A stretch of DNA of 41,101 bases from contig JAMPGZ010000023.1 of assembly GCA_023663655.1 (NCBI GenBank), forward strand, positions 1 to 41,101, written 5' to 3'. The notes below the pieces were generated by a model. That model was not told the origin of the DNA, did not search any database, and saw nothing but the letters and a program-made list of their open reading frames with translations. The position numbers were made by a program, and so were the translations under genes. Position 1 is the first letter of the stretch. Each line of letters starts with the position of its first letter. The stretch comes from Lachnospiraceae bacterium. Its GTDB lineage: Bacteria > Bacteroidota > Bacteroidia > Bacteroidales > Muribaculaceae. Below, one piece after another: positions 8,139 through 17,652 of the stretch.

Positions 8139-9800
8139 TTATGACTTTTTAATCATTGTGTCTATGTCGTTGTCTACAGTAGAGATTGTGCCGATGTTGA
8201 ATTTCTCCTGAAGCACTTTCAGGATATCGGGGGTGAAGAATGCCGGCAGAGTTGGACCGGTGTGGATGTTTTTCACACCCAATGCGAGCAATGCGAGGAG
8301 AACAATGACTGCCTTCTGTTCATACCAGGCGATGTTGTACACGATTGGCAGCTCGTTGATGTCTTCCAGTCCTAATGCTTCGCGCAGAGCCATGGCTATG
8401 CGGATGAGGGAATAGGAATCATTGCATTGACCGGCGTCAAGCACACGTGGCACACCCTCGATGTCGCCAAGAGGGAGTTTGTTGTAACGGTATTTGGCGC
8501 ATCCGGCGGTGAGGATGACGCAATCCTCGGGAAGAGCCTGGGCAAAACGTGTGTAGTAGTCACGTGAGGGGAAGCGTCCGTCACATCCTGCCATGACCAC
8601 AAATTTACGTATTTTTCCTCGCTTGATGAGGTCGATGATCTTCGGCGCGAGCTCTATAACCTGATGATGGGCAAATCCGCCGGTGATGGTGCCATGTTCG
8701 ATTTCGACCGGTGGTTGGCATTTCTGTGCATGGGCGATGAGTTCGGAAAAATCCTTCCGGCTGCCGTCGCGTGGCTCGGCTATGTGTCGGGTTCCCGGCA
8801 TTCCCACCACACCGGTCGTGTAGACACGGTCAAGATATGTGCAGTTTTTGCGCGGTGGCACGATGCAGTTGGAGGTGAATAGGAATACTCCGTTGAATTT
8901 TTCAAATTCCTCGGTCTGCTTCCACCATGCGTTTCCGTAATTCCCGGCAAAATGAGGATATTTCTTGAACGCGGGATAATATTGCGCCGGAAGCATCTCG
9001 GAGTGAGTGTAAATGTCGACACCCTTGTCCTTGCTTTGTTCAAGGAGTTCTTCGAGATCTTTCAGGTCATGACCGCTGACGAGTATTCCGGGGCGTTTGC
9101 GTGTGCCTATGTCCACTGTTGTTATTTCCGGATTTCCGTAGGTGCCGGTGTTGGCACGGTCAAGCAGATCCATTGCTTTTACACCGCCGTCGCCCACTTC
9201 GAGCACGAGCGAAAGAAGCTCGTCGGCGCTTATGTCGGGACGAGCGGTTTCGGCGAGGGCATTTTCGATAATTGCATATACGTCATCCTCCTCATATCCG
9301 AGGTTTGCCGCGTGACGTGCATAAGCCGCCATGCCTTTGCATCCGTATATCACAAGTTGTTTAAGTCCGCGCAAGTCCTCATCCGGCTCTGCAAGCACGC
9401 CGGTGAACTCGCGGCATTTTTCCGCATCATCAGGAGTGGCGAAGAATTCAACTTGCGGCAGGTTGGGCAATGTGATGCCCTGTTTTTTTGCAGTGCCCGC
9501 CAAAATATTTTTGATTTCAAACACGCGACGGATATAACCGTCGATAGCGGGATTATCAAAGTTCGCGTTGGTTATGGTTGCGAATAGCGAGTCAATTATC
9601 AGATGGCTTGCTTCCCGTGAAGGTTCATCTTTCGCTCTGAGCTCACGATTGATGATTGCGGCTCCACGCACTGCATAAAGCAGGAGATCCATGCGGGCAG
9701 AGGTTTCAGGATGCTTTCCGCACACTCCGATCAGTTCACAACCTTTGCCACGTGCAGTCTCCTGGCACTGGTAGCAGAACATTGCAGTCTTTTGATTCAT
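8139..9800 (-). CDS. hcp: Hydroxylamine reductase / hybrid cluster protein Hcp
   Basis: A 553-residue hybrid cluster protein, full length for the family. The N-terminus has the class I cysteine spacing C9-x2-C12-x8-C21-x5-C27 typical of strict anaerobes, which binds the proximal cubane cluster. Hybrid-cluster ligands are visible further on: [42 protein letters not shown] and [11 protein letters not shown]. Family members reduce hydroxylamine and are now best supported as NO reductases that protect anaerobes from nitrosative stress. The protein is cytoplasmic. It has its own terminator at 8072-8110 and a separate terminator upstream at 9884-9911, so it is transcribed alone. I see no clear -7 box or HcpR-type operator in the 134-base upstream gap. 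Confidence 0.96.
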   Translation of the reverse strand: MNQKTAMFCYQCQETARGKGCELIGVCGKHPETSARMDLLLYAVRGAAIINRELRAKDEPSREASHLIIDSLFATITNANFDNPAIDGYIRRVFEIKNILAGTAKKQGITLPNLPQVEFFATPDDAEKCREFTGVLAEPDEDLRGLKQLVIYGCKGMAAYARHAANLGYEEDDVYAIIENALAETARPDISADELLSLVLEVGDGGVKAMDLLDRANTGTYGNPEITTVDIGTRKRPGILVSGHDLKDLEELLEQSKDKGVDIYTHSEMLPAQYYPAFKKYPHFAGNYGNAWWKQTEEFEKFNGVFLFTSNCIVPPRKNCTYLDRVYTTGVVGMPGTRHIAEPRDGSRKDFSELIAHAQKCQPPVEIEHGTITGGFAHHQVIELAPKIIDLIKRGKIRKFVVMAGCDGRFPSRDYYTRFAQALPEDCVILTAGCAKYRYNKLPLGDIEGVPRVLDAGQCNDSYSLIRIAMALREALGLEDINELPIVYNIAWYEQKAVIVLLALLALGVKNIHTGPTLPAFFTPDILKVLQEKFNIGTISTVDNDIDTMIKKS

Positions 9801-9883
9801 ATTGGTGGTGTTTTTTTATAGATTATGTCTGTTGTGTGTTTAGTATAGCAACACTTCCGGAAACAGAATTGTTTGCGGGCATG

Positions 9884-9911
9884 AAAAAAGCCCGTCAGAG
9901 CATCTGCGGGC
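9884..9911 (-). terminator. Intrinsic terminator after the 185-aa unknown gene
   Basis: GCCCG (9890-9894) pairs with CGGGC (9907-9911), and CAGA/TCTG inside continues the stem with one bulged base. On the minus strand the hairpin is followed directly by TTTTTT (9884-9889). This is a textbook intrinsic terminator, 23 bases past the stop codon of the gene at 9935-10492. Confidence 0.85.
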
Positions 9912-9934
9912 TGTCAGTATCGCGGGGTGTGGGG

Positions 9935-10492
9935 TTACTGCATCGGGGTCATGTGATAGCCGAGGGCGTTCAGTTCCATTGCCATTCCAGCGAGGTAGAG
10001 CTGGTGGAGGGCGGCGATGTAGCATCCGAGGGCGGCTTCGGTTCCGGGCTCGATGTGCTCGTGGTTGAGGAGCGAGAATACACGTGAGGCGCATTCAGCC
10101 ACCAGTTCGGTTATTTTTTCTGCGGCTTCACCTTCGTAGCGAAGCACGTCCTCCACTACGGCTTCATCCATATTGTCATAGCCGCGCTTGTCGCGAATCT
10201 CTTCGTAGAGGTTTTTCCGGGAGGAGTATTTTTCCCAGTCGGTGTCCCAATAGAATGCCATCGTCATGCCGATGAACATCATCCATCCGAGTGACACCAC
10301 CGGATAGTTCTGAAATTCACGCACTCCATCGGGCATATAGGAGCGGGCTATTTCGCCCCACTTCTCCTCTACATCGGGGCATTCGGGCACATGGGGGTCG
10401 AGCGCCTCCTTGTTTTGAAGGAAGCTGATGAGGTCGGCGCGCACTTTTTCTTCAAATTGAGCCACTATTTCTTTGTCGTTGTTTTTGTCCAT
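9935..10492 (-). CDS. Conserved-looking cytoplasmic protein of unknown function
   Basis: A 185-residue protein, no family recognised. It has no signal peptide. It is mainly helical by eye, with acidic stretches, and contains one hydrophobic patch (YPVVSLGWMMFIGMTMAFYW, about residues 63-82) that may be a buried helix rather than a membrane span. The C-terminal part (ALGCYIAALHQLYLAGMAMELNALGYHM) is also hydrophobic and helical. It lies 76 bases downstream of the sensor kinase gene on the same strand and is followed by its own strong terminator. The two genes are therefore probably co-transcribed, and a role linked to the kinase is possible but unproven. Confidence 0.6.
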   Translation of the reverse strand: MDKNNDKEIVAQFEEKVRADLISFLQNKEALDPHVPECPDVEEKWGEIARSYMPDGVREFQNYPVVSLGWMMFIGMTMAFYWDTDWEKYSSRKNLYEEIRDKRGYDNMDEAVVEDVLRYEGEAAEKITELVAECASRVFSLLNHEHIEPGTEAALGCYIAALHQLYLAGMAMELNALGYHMTPMQ

Positions 10493-10568
10493 AGTCTACA
10501 GTCTTTTTTGATTGTGAAACATTTAAGAGAGGGCAATAGTTGGGTCATGCAGGTTGATTCCGGCGCCG

Positions 10569-12008
10569 CTATGCGTTCTTCTTGGTTGTGGGCAGGCTGA
10601 ATATGAATTCCAGCCCTCCTGTTTCCCGGTTTCTTACGGTTATCTCGCCATCCATGGCGGTGATCACTCTTTTCACCAGCGGCAATCCCAGTCCGGAACC
10701 TCCGTTTTTACGCGCTCTGCCGCTGTCGACACGGTAAAACAGGTCAAAGAGCCGGTTCAGGTGCTCCTCCTCCACGCCAATTCCATTGTCGGAGAATGAG
10801 AAGATGGCGCGTCCGTCCTCTTCGCCCATATAGCGCAGGGTGATGAGAGTGCCTTCGGAATGTTTTACCGAATTGTTTATGAGGTTGAGTATGGCATTTA
10901 TGAGCAGCGACTCGTGGGCTATCACATAACAAGGATCCGGCACGTCAAAGTCGAATTTTATGCTTTTGGATATTTGTCCCGCTTTTATGTCATCGCATAG
11001 CTTTACTGCTATGTCATGGAAGTTTATCCTTGTCAATTCTATGCCCGATCCGTTGTCTTGCAGTCTCATGACCATGTTTATGTCGTTGACCAGAGTGGCG
11101 AGTCGGTTGGTGTTCTGCTGCACGCGCATCAGGAACTTGCGTTTCGTCTCTTCAGGCATCTCCGGATCGGCGAGAATGGTGTCGAGATACCCCTTTATGA
11201 TTCCCACAGGAGTGTTGAGCTCATGGCTCACGTTCATGGCTATCTGCTGTTCATGGTGCAGCTTCTCATGCTCGGCATTGAGCTTGTCGCGGTAGAGCGA
11301 CAGCAGCTTGATCGATACTTCGCCGAGTTCGTCTTTGGAAAAATATTTCAGGTCGATGCTGTCGGGCATTTTGTCTGACGAGATAGCGTTTGCAAAATCG
11401 CGCAGGGCGTATATGTTACGGCTCAGTGCTCTTGATCCTAAATAGGCGAGCAGGGAAGAGATGATTCCGATTGCTATCACCACTATCCATATCATCGGGT
11501 CGACGCTCAGAAATTCATGGACCTCGCCTTTATATGGCAATGCCGCGAAAGAATGTATCAATCCGTCGGGGCTTGATTTTGAGCTTATCATGAATTTAGC
11601 TCCGTCAAGCTCGATGTCGTGGGTGGAAATTTCATCGGGGTTATTCCACAGTTGTTTCAACTCCGGGATTATGTTTCCGTTGCTGTCATAGATGTGGATG
11701 GTGGCTTCGGCATTGTCGGCTACCATTTTTCCATTGCTGTCATACACCGTTATTCGCAATGGGTCGAGCGTGGTCCTGTTGGTGAAAAGCTTTATGAACT
11801 CAACCGTTCGTTGTAGATTGGCGTCTTTGCGATATGCTTCAATCACGGTGCTGTTCACGTTTATCAGGCGGTTCCCGAGATTTTCCTTTAGGCGCTGTTC
11901 TTCGTGAGCCACGAAATAGGCGATTGTTATGCCTATGATCAGCCACGATAATCCTACGAGCGGGAAAAATAGCTTCCAGTGAAGCCCGATTATATGTCTG
12001 TTAGCCAT
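10569..12008 (-). CDS. Membrane sensor histidine kinase (orphan)
   Basis: A 479-residue two-component sensor. Order: membrane segment 1 (about 13-32), periplasmic sensor region (about 33-170), membrane segment 2 (about 172-190), a HAMP-like linker (about 191-245), a HisKA domain with phospho-acceptor His262 in the motif SHELNTPVG, and a HATPase domain with N box (NAILNLINNSVKHSEG), G1 box (FSDNGIGV), F box (LFDLFYRVD) and G2 box (GGSGLGL). All catalytic motifs are intact. No response regulator is adjacent, so its partner must be encoded elsewhere. It is divergent from the ECF sigma factor gene, and the 180-base gap holds promoters for both. Confidence 0.93.
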   Translation of the reverse strand: MANRHIIGLHWKLFFPLVGLSWLIIGITIAYFVAHEEQRLKENLGNRLINVNSTVIEAYRKDANLQRTVEFIKLFTNRTTLDPLRITVYDSNGKMVADNAEATIHIYDSNGNIIPELKQLWNNPDEISTHDIELDGAKFMISSKSSPDGLIHSFAALPYKGEVHEFLSVDPMIWIVVIAIGIISSLLAYLGSRALSRNIYALRDFANAISSDKMPDSIDLKYFSKDELGEVSIKLLSLYRDKLNAEHEKLHHEQQIAMNVSHELNTPVGIIKGYLDTILADPEMPEETKRKFLMRVQQNTNRLATLVNDINMVMRLQDNGSGIELTRINFHDIAVKLCDDIKAGQISKSIKFDFDVPDPCYVIAHESLLINAILNLINNSVKHSEGTLITLRYMGEEDGRAIFSFSDNGIGVEEEHLNRLFDLFYRVDSGRARKNGGSGLGLPLVKRVITAMDGEITVRNRETGGLEFIFSLPTTKKNA

Positions 12009-12070
12009 CTGGTGGTAATAATAGTGGTGTATTGTGTTGCTTTACGGAACTCAATCTCCGGCAGCGAATG

Positions 12071-12078
12071 CAAATTTA
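12071..12078 (-). promoter_or_regulatory. -7 promoter element for the sensor kinase
   Basis: The minus strand reads TAAATTTG followed by C, an exact TAnnTTTG match, 62 bases upstream of the kinase ATG. Confidence 0.55.
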
Positions 12079-12156
12079 TACAACTTTGGCGAAAAACACC
12101 AATTATTTTGTTTGAACATATAGAATGGGCGATATGGGTTTGTGAGATATATTTCT

Positions 12157-12164
12157 TAAATTTG
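12157..12164 (+). promoter_or_regulatory. -7 promoter element for the ECF sigma factor operon
   Basis: TAAATTTG, an exact TAnnTTTG match followed by C, lies 24 bases before the chosen ATG at 12189. A TTTG at 12139-12142 is present but spaced only 14 bases away, shorter than the usual 19-21. Confidence 0.55.
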
Positions 12165-12188
12165 CAATCTTATTCAATGCATTGTGTT

Positions 12189-12722
12189 ATGAATGCCGAT
12201 CAACGAAAATCAATGTTTGAGGTGCTGTTCCGCAGCAACTACGTCAAGTTGCTACGCTACGCCATATACGTTGTCGGCGATGATGAGCTTGCAAGAGATG
12301 CCGTCAGCGATGCTTTTGTCAAATTATGGGAGACCTATGACTTCGATGACGGCAAGGCGGCTGAGTCATTTCTGTTTGTGACACTTCGCAACCGTTGTCT
12401 TGACATACTGCGGCACATCAGTGTCAAGAACGATTACGTCATGCGCATGGCTCTGTTGATCGATGATAAAGATGAGATCGACATTGACGATTGCGATGAA
12501 CGGCTCCACAGGGTGAAGATGCTTATCGATCGGCTGCCTGAGCGCACACGTTTTGTGATGGAGCAATGCTATATTCATGAGAAAACATATAAGGAAGTTG
12601 CCCGGTTGCTTGACATCACACCAAGCGGCGTGAAGCAGCATATAGTAAAGGGGCTTGCTTTCATAAGAAAAAATTTCAATAAAAAAGATGGAGATAATGA
12701 TGCCCGCCCAAGCGATCATTAA
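12189..12722 (+). CDS. ECF-type RNA polymerase sigma factor
   Basis: A 177-residue sigma factor from the chosen start. Region 2 is seen at residues about 8-75 (LFRSNYVKLLRYAIYVVGDDELARDAVSDAFVKLWE, with the promoter-melting helix around TLRNRCLDILR). Region 4 is near the C-terminus (LPERTRFVMEQCY...TYKEVARLLDITPSGVKQHI). The frame is open far upstream, but everything before the -7 box at 12157-12164 is non-coding in character. The start at 12189 is chosen because it follows that box and fits the family length; an ATG at 12177 is the alternative. It lies 21 bases ahead of a FecR anti-sigma gene, which probably holds it inactive until the downstream TonB receptor signals substrate. Confidence 0.9.
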   Translation: MNADQRKSMFEVLFRSNYVKLLRYAIYVVGDDELARDAVSDAFVKLWETYDFDDGKAAESFLFVTLRNRCLDILRHISVKNDYVMRMALLIDDKDEIDIDDCDERLHRVKMLIDRLPERTRFVMEQCYIHEKTYKEVARLLDITPSGVKQHIVKGLAFIRKNFNKKDGDNDARPSDH

Positions 12723-12743
12723 CGTATATCTTATATAGGCGCT

Positions 12744-13934
12744 ATGGATAATGAATTGAACAATCGTGAAGAACATCTCTTCGAGAAGTTGTTGCAACAT
12801 CTTGAAGATGGCAACACTGAGGCAATCCGCGAAGATGCGGAGTTGCGCGAAGCATTGCGTCAGCTCCACGACACTGAGTGTGCTTTCCGATGCGGGCGCT
12901 CGCCACGGGTGAATGTGGAGCAAGAGTTGCAGCTCACCTTAGGCAGATTGTCCTCCCAAGAGCCTGATATCGCCAAGTTGAGACGTAGAAGACGCAGGCG
13001 TGTGCTTTACGGTATGTTGGGCGGCATTGGTGTAGGAGTTGCAGCCACGCTTCTGTTGCTGTTGTCATTCGGATATTTCAATGTAAAGCATGATGCGGTT
13101 CAGTCAGATGGCGAAATAGTGCTTTATTCAGCGATAAGCAATCCGAGCGAGGTTCTGTTCGGACACCGTGAAAAATCGGATGTTGCCGAAGATGCCGGCG
13201 ATGCTTTTGTGTCCAAGCCGGTGAGCGCGGTTGCCGATTCGGGAGCTGCGGTTGAGATTCTTGACATGAGGCTTAGAAAGGCAGTTGCTTCAGAAGAGTG
13301 TATCGTCACGACCCCTGTGGGCAAAACAATGGAGGTGATTCTTGCCGATGGCACCAATGTGCTGTTGAGTCCCGAAAGCTCGCTGCGTTTTCCGGCACGT
13401 TTCAGCGGAGATCGCCGCAGTGTGAACCTTGAGGGGGAAGCCTACTTCGATGTGGCAAAGGATGCCGATCATCCGTTTGTCGTTGTTTCGCAGGATTATT
13501 GCACGATTGCTCTTGGCACTGAATTTGATGTGCGTGCCTACAGTCGCGCCGATCTTAAAGTGTCGCTTATCGAAGGGAGCGTGCAGGTCGAGAATCTTGT
13601 TGACCGGTCGTCGGTCATCCTCAATCCCGGAGAGGATGTAACTTCGGTCAATGGCAAACTTGTGGTTTCATCGGTCGATATGAAGGCATTTGAGTATTGG
13701 CGTGACGGGTATTTTTACTTTGATGATACTCCGCTTGCCGATATGATGCTTGAACTTGGCAGATGGTATAATGTCAATGTGGTTCTTAACTCCCGCTCGC
13801 TGATGAGCTACCGGCTTCATTTCGTGTCGGGACGCAATGAGGATATCGGTGAGGTTGTGAAGCGTCTCAACAAGTTCAGCTATCTTGACGTGAAGCTGGT
13901 GGATGATAAAATCGTGATAGACGAGTGCCGATAA
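12744..13934 (+). CDS. FecR-family anti-sigma factor
   Basis: A 396-residue single-pass inner-membrane protein. The N-terminal cytoplasmic part (about 1-80) should bind the sigma factor. A very basic RRRRRRR stretch precedes a membrane helix (about 86-105, GMLGGIGVGVAATLLLLLSF). In the periplasm, the FecR domain spans about 190-300 (TPVGKTMEVILADGTNVLLS, NLEGEAYFDVAKD.DHPFVV, ALGTEFDVRAY, VSLIEGSVQV), and a DUF4974-type C-terminal domain that should contact the receptor plug/STN domain spans about 325-396. A long low-complexity stretch lies between the membrane helix and the FecR domain. It is 21 bases downstream of the sigma factor. Confidence 0.92.
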   Translation: MDNELNNREEHLFEKLLQHLEDGNTEAIREDAELREALRQLHDTECAFRCGRSPRVNVEQELQLTLGRLSSQEPDIAKLRRRRRRRVLYGMLGGIGVGVAATLLLLLSFGYFNVKHDAVQSDGEIVLYSAISNPSEVLFGHREKSDVAEDAGDAFVSKPVSAVADSGAAVEILDMRLRKAVASEECIVTTPVGKTMEVILADGTNVLLSPESSLRFPARFSGDRRSVNLEGEAYFDVAKDADHPFVVVSQDYCTIALGTEFDVRAYSRADLKVSLIEGSVQVENLVDRSSVILNPGEDVTSVNGKLVVSSVDMKAFEYWRDGYFYFDDTPLADMMLELGRWYNVNVVLNSRSLMSYRLHFVSGRNEDIGEVVKRLNKFSYLDVKLVDDKIVIDECR

Positions 13935-14018
13935 TAATTGATTATTGCTAACAATTTGGCGAAATTTTTCATTTTTTGTTAAAAAATACATTAAAAAGGT
14001 GCCCTAAATGATAAATAA

Positions 14019-14039
14019 ATCGTTTTTTAAGTAAACGAT
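14019..14039 (+). promoter_or_regulatory. Hairpin in the leader of the SusC-type gene
   Basis: ATCGTTT (14019-14025) pairs with AAACGAT (14033-14039), 14 bases before the ATG at 14054. The 119-base gap between the anti-sigma gene and the receptor gene is otherwise AT-rich and lacks a TAnnTTTG box. Transcription of the receptor operon may therefore use the dedicated ECF sigma factor (inference); the promoter itself cannot be identified. Confidence 0.35.
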
Positions 14040-14053
14040 CATTATTATTTGTT

Positions 14054-17000
14054 ATGGAAACCTACCAAAAGATTGGAAAGCCGGACATCCGGGAGGGTGC
14101 CCTGAAATGGTTAGGCAGAGTTATTGCTGTTTTATGCTTGTTGATGATGCCTGCCTTAGTGTTTGCCGCTACAAAGGGGAAAGTGACCCTTAGGCTAAAC
14201 GACGCCCCGATGATTGAGGCGCTTGAAAAAGTTGAGGAGCAAACCGACTACAAACTCTCGTTCTCCCACGATGAGGTGGCTCATTACAGGGTCACTTGCA
14301 ATATCAAGGACAAGTCGGTGAAGGACGCGCTTAAAGAAATATTTAAGGCTACTCCTCTCACATTCGAGATCGAAAAGGAGTTCATCACCATTTTCAGAAG
14401 TAACCGCACCGACGGTCAACTCGCACTTCTGCGCAATTCTACCGCTATCGGAGAGGTGCTTGACAGGGATGGTAATCCTCTTGTCGGTGTCACTGTCATG
14501 ACCCCCGACGGAAAGCATGGCACCGCCACTGATACCGACGGCAAGTTTAGGGTGACGCTTCCTGCAGGAAACTCCGGAAAGCTGGTCTTCTCTTATATAG
14601 GAATGAAAAAGGCTACGGCTTTATGGTCGGGAATGCCGCTTCATATAGTCATGAATGACGATGAGACAACTCTCGATGACGTGGTGGTGACCGGTTATCA
14701 GACTATTGACCGCCGAAAACTCACCAGCGCCATCACATCGGTGAAAGCTGAGGACATCTATCGTCCCGATGCCACGAGTATCGACGCTATGCTTGAGGGA
14801 CGCATCCCTGACCTCATGTTCACGTCCAACTCCGGTGAGGTGGGAACAGTGCCGCGATTGAGAATACGAGGCACCTCCACTCTTATCGGTAACCGCGAAC
14901 CGCTGTGGGTGGTCGACGGCATTGTGCTTCAGGATCCTGTCAATGTGAGTCCTGAGGAGTTGAATAATCCTGACTACGTGAACCGCATCGGTAATGCCAT
15001 CTCCGGCATCAATCCGCAGGACATCGACCGCATCGATGTGTTGAAAGACGCATCGGCAACGGCTCTTTATGGCGCGAAAGCCGCCAACGGCGTGATTGTC
15101 ATCACCACCAAGAAAGGACATGAAGGAAAAGCTGTGGTGAGATATAGCGGGCAGGTGACCTATAAGCTCCGTCCACGTTACACCGACAGCAAGATAAACC
15201 TCATGAATTCGCAGGAACGCATTGATTTCTCCCGCGATCTCTTCAACAACGGTTACCGTTTTGGTCAGAACACCAATATGATAGGATATGAGGGGCTGCT
15301 CAAGCAATACTATCAAGGAGAAATCGACTATGCCACATTTGTCGGCGAGACTCAAAGACTTGAACGCGTCAATACCGACTGGTTTGACATCCTTACCCGC
15401 GATGCAATCTCAACCTCCCACACAGCCAGCTTGTCGGGCGGCAACAGCAATATGCGGTACTATGCGTCGTTGGGCTATACCAATGAGGAGGACGTGATAC
15501 GTGGCAACAGCAATAAGCGCTATACTGCGTCAATGAAGCTCGATGCCAATCTCAGCCGCATCTTCTCGGTGCAGCTCAACATCCTCGGCAATGTCAATAA
15601 CCGTGACTATGTGATGGATGAGATCAACCCGCTTAATTACGCCTACAATACGAGCCGTGCCATACCGGCTTATGATGAGGATGGTGAGTTGTACTACTAT
15701 AAGAAGGGTGCTACGCCCATCAATTCCTATAACTATAATGTGCTCAATGAAATCGCCAACAGTTCTAACAAGCAGAGGTCGCAGTCATTGAACGTGAGCG
15801 CCATCGTCAATGCCCGCTTCACCGACTGGCTGAAGGCTTCGGTGATTGGAAACATCCAGTCGTCCACTACCAATATGGAACAGTGGTGGGGAGAAAAGAG
15901 TAATCATGTGGCGATATTGCGCACAAGCGAATATGGTGTGAATCCGCCGACGGGCACCAATTCCAAGTCGGAGCTTCCTTTTGGCGGCGAGCTTACCACC
16001 AACAATGTGCGCAGCAACAGCTATATGGTGCGTGCCCAGCTTGATTTCAATAAATACATAGGAAGCACCAACCGCCATAATATTTCGGCAAGCGTGGGCT
16101 TTGAGATGAATTCCACCCAGTATGATGCCAACCTCAATACAGAGCGCGGCTACTACAAAGACCGTGGAAAACAGTTTACTTCGATTGAATTGAGCGACTA
16201 TCCGGATTATGCAAAATGGCTGGAGAAAAACTTCCCGACTATTACCGATAACCGCACCAACTTGCTTTCAGCCTACGCGACGGTTTCGTATAATTTCCGC
16301 GACCTGTTCACTGTGAATGCCAATGCCCGTGTCGACGGTTCCAACAAGTTCGGCGACCGCAGCAATGACAAGCTGCTCCCTATATGGAGTGTGTCGGCTA
16401 ACTACAATATTTCCGAACATCCGTTCTTGCGTCACGAGTGGATTGACATAGTGATGCTTAAATTCTCCTACGGTTATCAAGGTAATATGCTTGAAAATCA
16501 ATCGCCGCAGATGATTATCCAGCAGAAACCGATGGACACTCTTTATGGGGAGATGGTGTCAAACCTTGCCGTATATCCCAATCCTAAACTTCGCTGGGAA
16601 AAGACAAGTTCCTTTAATGCCGGTCTTGAATTCTCGTTATTCAACCGCAGATTGCAATTTGAAGGAAGCGTGTTTCATAAGAAGACAAGCGATGCCTTCC
16701 TCTTGAAAGATATTTCGAGTGTGAACGGAGTCACACAGTATGTGGTCAATTCCGGCGATATCACAAACTATGGCTACAGCGCGGCAATCACTGCCGTTCC
16801 GGTGAGAATACGTGACTTCAACTGGATATTGTCGACATCGGTGTCGAAAATCTTCAATAAAGTGAAGACTTTGCCGGGTCAGGAGCAGTATGAACTTGAT
16901 GACTTCCTGAATGGTACCGCCCTGATCGAGGGAGCTCCGATAGGAACATTCTACTCTTACAAGTTCAAGGGACTTGATCCCACCAACGGCTCCGCTATAT

Positions 17001-17623
17001 TCGACACAATGGAGGATAGGCAGGATGAACTCGCCGGGTTGACAAAGTATGAATTCTATACCTCGATACTTGAAAAGAGCGGTTCGCGTGAACCCACAAT
17101 ATCGGGAAGCATCAACAATACGTTCACCTATAAAAACTGGCGTCTCAACCTGTTGCTTAACTATAGCCTTGGCTCGAAAGTGCGCCTGTTGAAGCTCTAT
17201 GGATCTTCATTTGACCCGGCAAACAATGTGAACCGCGAGTTTGTCAACCATTGGCGTTATCCGGGCGATGAGAAGTTTACCGATATTCCCGCTCCCGGCG
17301 ATGTTGATTTTCCATGGTCTACGGGACATGGCAATTTCCCGGCTGTAGGCTACGACTCATGGTCGATGTACAATTATGGCAATCAGCGTGTGGTGAGCGG
17401 CGACTATCTTAAAATCGCCATGATTTCGCTCACGTATGAATTTCCTACGGTGCTGACAAATAAATTGCGATTGTCGAGACTTGCATTGAGCTGTACTGCC
17501 AATAATCTGCACACATTCTGTTCTTCACGGTTGAAGGGACAGACACCGCAGCAGAGTGGATTCTCGGAGGTGCAGTTGACCGACCGTCCTTCTTTCACAA
17601 TGGGATTGGATATATCATTTTAA
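14054..17623 (+). CDS. SusC/RagA-family TonB-dependent transporter with STN signalling domain
   Basis: An 1189-residue outer-membrane transporter. A hydrophobic signal segment (about 18-38) is preceded by an unusually long hydrophilic N-terminus (METYQKIGKPDIREGALKW), as often seen in STN-bearing SusC proteins. The STN domain follows (about 45-115, KVTLRLNDAPMIEALEKVEE), then a carboxypeptidase-regulatory-like domain (about 130-205, IGEVLDRDGNPLVGVTVMTPDG), a TonB box region (LDDVVVTGYQTIDRRKL), the plug (about 225-350, with RGTSTL, LWVVDGIVL, DRIDVLKDASATALYG, ANGVIVITTKKG) and a C-terminal barrel ending SFTMGLDISF. The STN domain together with the upstream sigma/FecR pair shows it is a transducer that autoregulates uptake. 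It is followed after 29 bases by its SusD partner. Confidence 0.96.
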   Translation: METYQKIGKPDIREGALKWLGRVIAVLCLLMMPALVFAATKGKVTLRLNDAPMIEALEKVEEQTDYKLSFSHDEVAHYRVTCNIKDKSVKDALKEIFKATPLTFEIEKEFITIFRSNRTDGQLALLRNSTAIGEVLDRDGNPLVGVTVMTPDGKHGTATDTDGKFRVTLPAGNSGKLVFSYIGMKKATALWSGMPLHIVMNDDETTLDDVVVTGYQTIDRRKLTSAITSVKAEDIYRPDATSIDAMLEGRIPDLMFTSNSGEVGTVPRLRIRGTSTLIGNREPLWVVDGIVLQDPVNVSPEELNNPDYVNRIGNAISGINPQDIDRIDVLKDASATALYGAKAANGVIVITTKKGHEGKAVVRYSGQVTYKLRPRYTDSKINLMNSQERIDFSRDLFNNGYRFGQNTNMIGYEGLLKQYYQGEIDYATFVGETQRLERVNTDWFDILTRDAISTSHTASLSGGNSNMRYYASLGYTNEEDVIRGNSNKRYTASMKLDANLSRIFSVQLNILGNVNNRDYVMDEINPLNYAYNTSRAIPAYDEDGELYYYKKGATPINSYNYNVLNEIANSSNKQRSQSLNVSAIVNARFTDWLKASVIGNIQSSTTNMEQWWGEKSNHVAILRTSEYGVNPPTGTNSKSELPFGGELTTNNVRSNSYMVRAQLDFNKYIGSTNRHNISASVGFEMNSTQYDANLNTERGYYKDRGKQFTSIELSDYPDYAKWLEKNFPTITDNRTNLLSAYATVSYNFRDLFTVNANARVDGSNKFGDRSNDKLLPIWSVSANYNISEHPFLRHEWIDIVMLKFSYGYQGNMLENQSPQMIIQQKPMDTLYGEMVSNLAVYPNPKLRWEKTSSFNAGLEFSLFNRRLQFEGSVFHKKTSDAFLLKDISSVNGVTQYVVNSGDITNYGYSAAITAVPVRIRDFNWILSTSVSKIFNKVKTLPGQEQYELDDFLNGTALIEGAPIGTFYSYKFKGLDPTNGSAIFDTMEDRQDELAGLTKYEFYTSILEKSGSREPTISGSINNTFTYKNWRLNLLLNYSLGSKVRLLKLYGSSFDPANNVNREFVNHWRYPGDEKFTDIPAPGDVDFPWSTGHGNFPAVGYDSWSMYNYGNQRVVSGDYLKIAMISLTYEFPTVLTNKLRLSRLALSCTANNLHTFCSSRLKGQTPQQSGFSEVQLTDRPSFTMGLDISF

Positions 17624-17652
17624 ATGACACCCCTCTAAATATCAAGTTTATT

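Noticed and set aside
8952-9587. 211-codon plus-strand open frame
   Set aside because: Antisense to hcp, a full-length well-conserved gene; no motif of its own.
14621-15355. 244-codon minus-strand open frame
   Set aside because: Lies antisense within the plug region of the SusC-type gene; composition is that of a shadow frame.
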